DNA from: Nocardioidaceae bacterium
GTDB taxonomy: Bacteria > Actinomycetota > Actinomycetes > Propionibacteriales > Nocardioidaceae
Length of the DNA stretch: 6,596 nucleotides
Assembly: GCA_025966335.1 (NCBI GenBank)
Contig: JAICRS010000171.1
Location: 1 to 6,596 of the forward strand
Direction of reading: 5' to 3'
This document shows, in pieces, positions 5,037 to 6,596 of this stretch. The position numbers and the translations under genes are program-made. Each line of letters opens with the position of its first letter. The stretch's first letter is position 1. The notes below the pieces were generated by a model that was not told where the DNA came from, did not search any database, and saw nothing but the letters and a program-made list of their open reading frames with translations.

Positions 5037-5056
5037 AATACGGTTAAGACGGGCAC
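5032..5056 (+). promoter_or_regulatory. Candidate SigB/SigF-type promoter of the lysine-rich protein gene
   Basis: GTTT (5032-5035), 15 bases, then GGGCAC (5051-5056) resembles the GTTT-N15-GGGTAC/T pattern of the SigB/SigF class with one -10 mismatch. Transcription from about 5063 would leave a leader of roughly 17 bases that contains the ribosome site AGGAAAGG (5071-5078). A housekeeping alternative is TACGGT (5039-5044) as -10, without a recognisable -35. Confidence 0.35.
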
Positions 5057-5079
5057 GAGGAACGTCTCCGAGGAAAGGC

Positions 5080-5928
5080 ATGAACGTGGCTCCCAAGAAC
5101 CCGATCGGCAGGCTCGCAGACACCGCGATCAACACGCTGAAGAACCCGCTGGAGACCGCCGGCAAAGTCGTCGAGCAGGCCAAGGGGACCGCTGCTTTCG
5201 GCAAGATGGTGGTCGAGCAGGTCAGCCGCTCCGCGGTGTCCAAGGCAACCGGGACCGCCGGTGGGGTCGTCGGCAAGGCGGCCGGCCGGAAGTCGGAGTC
5301 GTCGGAAACCGCCGAGGCCGGAACGGCCACTCCGCTGCGGCCGGTGACCGACGTGAACGAGCCGGCGCACACGACCGGGCCGCTCGCGGAGCGCGCCGAC
5401 GAGTCCACCAAGCAGCACGGTGACCCGGTCCGCAGACCGGCCGAGCGGGTCGCGAAGAAGGCGACCGCCGAGAAGAGCCCGGTGAAGAAGGCGACGGGCA
5501 AGAAGACCGCAGCAAGGACGTCGTCGGTCCCGAGCCCCAAGGACGTCGCCGAGGTGGTTGAAGCGGCGGTTGCGGAGGACCCGACGAAGACGGCGGCGAC
5601 GCCCGCGAAGAAGTCGACCAGGACGGCGAGCCGGGGCCCCGCGAGGAAGACCGCTCCGGGGGACAAGCTGCCGACCAAGAAGACCGCGAAGAAGGCGCCG
5701 GCGAAGAAGGCCACGCCGCGGACCGCGGAGCAGCTGGCCCGAGGCGAGGGCGACGGCGTGTCCACGCCGGTCGGGACATCCGGCGCAGCGCCCGGCACCA
5801 ACCCCGACACCGCCGAGAGCGACCTGAACCAGCCCGGCACCGAGGGCATCGTCGAGGACTCGACGGCCAAGGCGGTCGCCAGCAAGAGCGCCAGGATGCG
5901 CAAGGCAGCGGAGAGGAACCCGGAGTAG
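5080..5928 (+). CDS. Lys/Ala/Thr-rich protein with histone-H1-like repeats
   Basis: This 282-residue protein falls in no family I can name. Residues 7-68 are predicted helical and partly amphipathic (IGRLADTAINTLKNPLETAG and AFGKMVVEQVSRSAVSKATG), with a glycine-rich end. Residues 72-118 are a polar linker. Residues 120-214 carry degenerate KKAT/KKTA repeats (126-129, 136-139, 141-144, 177-180, and a dense run at 200-211) with about 25 Lys/Arg against 8 acidic residues. Residues 215-262 are acidic and disordered, and the last 20 are basic again. There are no cysteines, signal peptide or membrane helix. Such tails bind DNA or other polyanions in histone-H1-like proteins, mycobacterial HupB, HbhA and phasin PhaF. 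A helical head with a KKA tail recalls the last two, but no homology is shown. The ATG at 5080 is chosen for AGGAAAGG (5071-5078); an upstream in-frame ATG at 5005 has no such site. Confidence 0.8.
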   Translation: MNVAPKNPIGRLADTAINTLKNPLETAGKVVEQAKGTAAFGKMVVEQVSRSAVSKATGTAGGVVGKAAGRKSESSETAEAGTATPLRPVTDVNEPAHTTGPLAERADESTKQHGDPVRRPAERVAKKATAEKSPVKKATGKKTAARTSSVPSPKDVAEVVEAAVAEDPTKTAATPAKKSTRTASRGPARKTAPGDKLPTKKTAKKAPAKKATPRTAEQLARGEGDGVSTPVGTSGAAPGTNPDTAESDLNQPGTEGIVEDSTAKAVASKSARMRKAAERNPE

Positions 5929-5945
5929 TCGCCGTCCGCCGATTA

Positions 5946-5973
5946 TCGACGGTCGCCACGTCCGCCGTACCCT
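5946..5973 (+). promoter_or_regulatory. Candidate promoter of miaB
   Basis: TCGACG (5946-5951, four of six bases of TTGACA), a 16-base spacer and TACCCT (5968-5973, fitting TANNNT) lie in the 54-bp gap before miaB. The ATG at 5983 follows 9 bases later with no clear ribosome site, so the message would be leaderless or nearly so. No terminator is visible between the lysine-rich gene and miaB, so read-through is also possible. Confidence 0.4.
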
Positions 5974-5982
5974 GGTGGGGCT

Positions 5983-6596
5983 ATGACGACGACGCAACAC
6001 ACCGCCCCGCGCACGTACCAGGTCCGCACCTACGGGTGCCAGATGAACGTGCACGACTCGGAGCGGCTCACCGGCCTGCTCGAGGGCGCCGGCTATATCG
6101 CGGCGGACGAGGAGGCGCAGGCCGACGTCGTGGTCTTCAACACCTGTGCGGTGCGTGAGAACGCCGACAACAAGCTCTACGGGAACCTCGGCCACCTCGC
6201 GTCGGTCAAGGCCAAGCACCCGGGCATGCAGATCGCGGTCGGCGGCTGCCTCGCGCAGAAGGACCGCGGCGAGATCACCCGGAAGGCGCCCTGGGTCGAC
6301 GTGGTCTTCGGCACCCACAACATCGGGTCGCTGCCGGTGCTGCTCGAGCGCGCGCGGGTGCAGGAGGAGGCGCAGGTCGAGATCCTCGAGTCGCTCGAGG
6401 TGTTCCCCTCGACGTTGCCCACCAAGAGGGAGTCGGCGTACGCCGCGTGGGTGTCCATCTCGGTGGGCTGCAACAACACGTGCACGTTCTGCATCGTCCC
6501 GAGCCTGCGTGGCAAGGAGAAGGACCGCCGTCCCGGCGACATCCTGGCCGAGGTGCGCGCGCTGGTCGCCGAGGGTGTCCTCGAGATCACCCTGCT
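5983..6596 (+). CDS. miaB: tRNA-2-methylthio-N6-dimethylallyladenosine synthase MiaB (3' end outside window)
   Basis: MiaB is a radical-SAM methylthiotransferase that converts i6A37 to ms2i6A37 in tRNAs reading UNN codons, using two [4Fe-4S] clusters and S-adenosylmethionine. The window holds the first 204 codons, with the frame open to the right edge. The N-terminal methylthiotransferase domain shows TYGCQMN (16-22), FNTCAVRENA (52-61) and GGCLAQK (87-93), so C19, C55 and C89 would hold the auxiliary cluster. The radical-SAM domain begins with SVGCNNTCTFCIVP (160-173), where C163, C167 and C170 bind the SAM cluster, followed by LRGKEKDRRP (175-184), a MiaB hallmark. The second half of the radical-SAM barrel and the TRAM domain lie outside. 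The ATG at 5983 fits the family N-terminus. It is near gluA in several actinobacteria, from memory; the two are functionally unrelated. Confidence 0.96.
   Translation, partial: MTTTQHTAPRTYQVRTYGCQMNVHDSERLTGLLEGAGYIAADEEAQADVVVFNTCAVRENADNKLYGNLGHLASVKAKHPGMQIAVGGCLAQKDRGEITRKAPWVDVVFGTHNIGSLPVLLERARVQEEAQVEILESLEVFPSTLPTKRESAYAAWVSISVGCNNTCTFCIVPSLRGKEKDRRPGDILAEVRALVAEGVLEITL

Noticed and set aside
5005..5079. Longer start for the lysine-rich protein at 5005
   Set aside because: The added residues are Arg-rich read-through of the promoter region with no ribosome site, while AGGAAAGG precedes the ATG at 5080.
5934..5967. GTCCGCCG repeated twice (5934-5941 and 5960-5967) before miaB
   Set aside because: An 8-base GC-rich repeat 26 bp apart is expected by chance in this composition; no regulatory meaning can be supported.
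5044..6318. 424-codon open frame on the minus strand across the lysine-rich gene and miaB
   Set aside because: It is antisense to two supported genes, is Arg/Leu/Gly-rich low complexity as expected for an off-frame in high-GC DNA, and shows no domain motif.

Overview
The window is chromosomal DNA from a high-GC actinobacterium. Codon use is strongly G/C-ending, several promoters look leaderless, and a gluABCD-type amino-acid ABC transporter sits beside miaB. From memory, recA-recX-gluDCBA-miaB is a conserved neighbourhood in Actinobacteria (Corynebacterium, Streptomyces). The protein style suggests Nocardioidaceae or a relative, but the sequence does not prove the genus. No mobile element, CRISPR array, tRNA or rRNA was seen.

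Layout. Positions 1-550 hold a GNAT acetyltransferase of the AAC(6')-like type (+), whose true start may lie left of the window. It converges, with a 6-bp gap, on a small acidic disordered protein (557-811, -). That gene is divergent from a DUF4442 hotdog-fold protein (915-1403, +), which converges on a 60-residue single-pass membrane protein (1400-1582, -); their stop codons overlap in one CTAG. Next, all on the minus strand and transcribed right to left, is the transporter operon: gluA ATPase (4200-4976), gluB lipoprotein (3269-4144), gluC permease (2514-3194) and gluD permease (1663-2517). The small membrane protein may be a fifth, distal member. Divergent from gluA is a Lys/Ala/Thr-rich, histone-H1-like protein (5080-5928, +), followed by the 5' part of miaB (5983 to the right edge, +).

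Function. GluB is a lipid-anchored receptor that passes an acidic or polar amino acid, by homology glutamate, to the GluC/GluD channel driven by GluA. A perfect 13-bp hairpin lies between gluB and gluC. It could let the receptor gene be expressed above the permease genes. gluC and gluD overlap by ATGA, so their translation is probably coupled. MiaB methylthiolates i6A37 of tRNA and is a conserved housekeeping neighbour with no direct link to transport.

Regulation. gluA and the DUF4442 gene have the same TAAC(A/G)T-N6-ATG leaderless arrangement, and in the DUF4442 gene a perfect GTTACC-N4-GGTAAC palindrome covers the -10. The acidic and the lysine-rich disordered proteins both have upstream sequences resembling SigB/SigF-type stress promoters (GTTW-N15-GGGYAC). 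The window is mostly well-known genes. The less explained parts are the four accessory proteins and their control sites, and no clearly new multi-gene system could be demonstrated.
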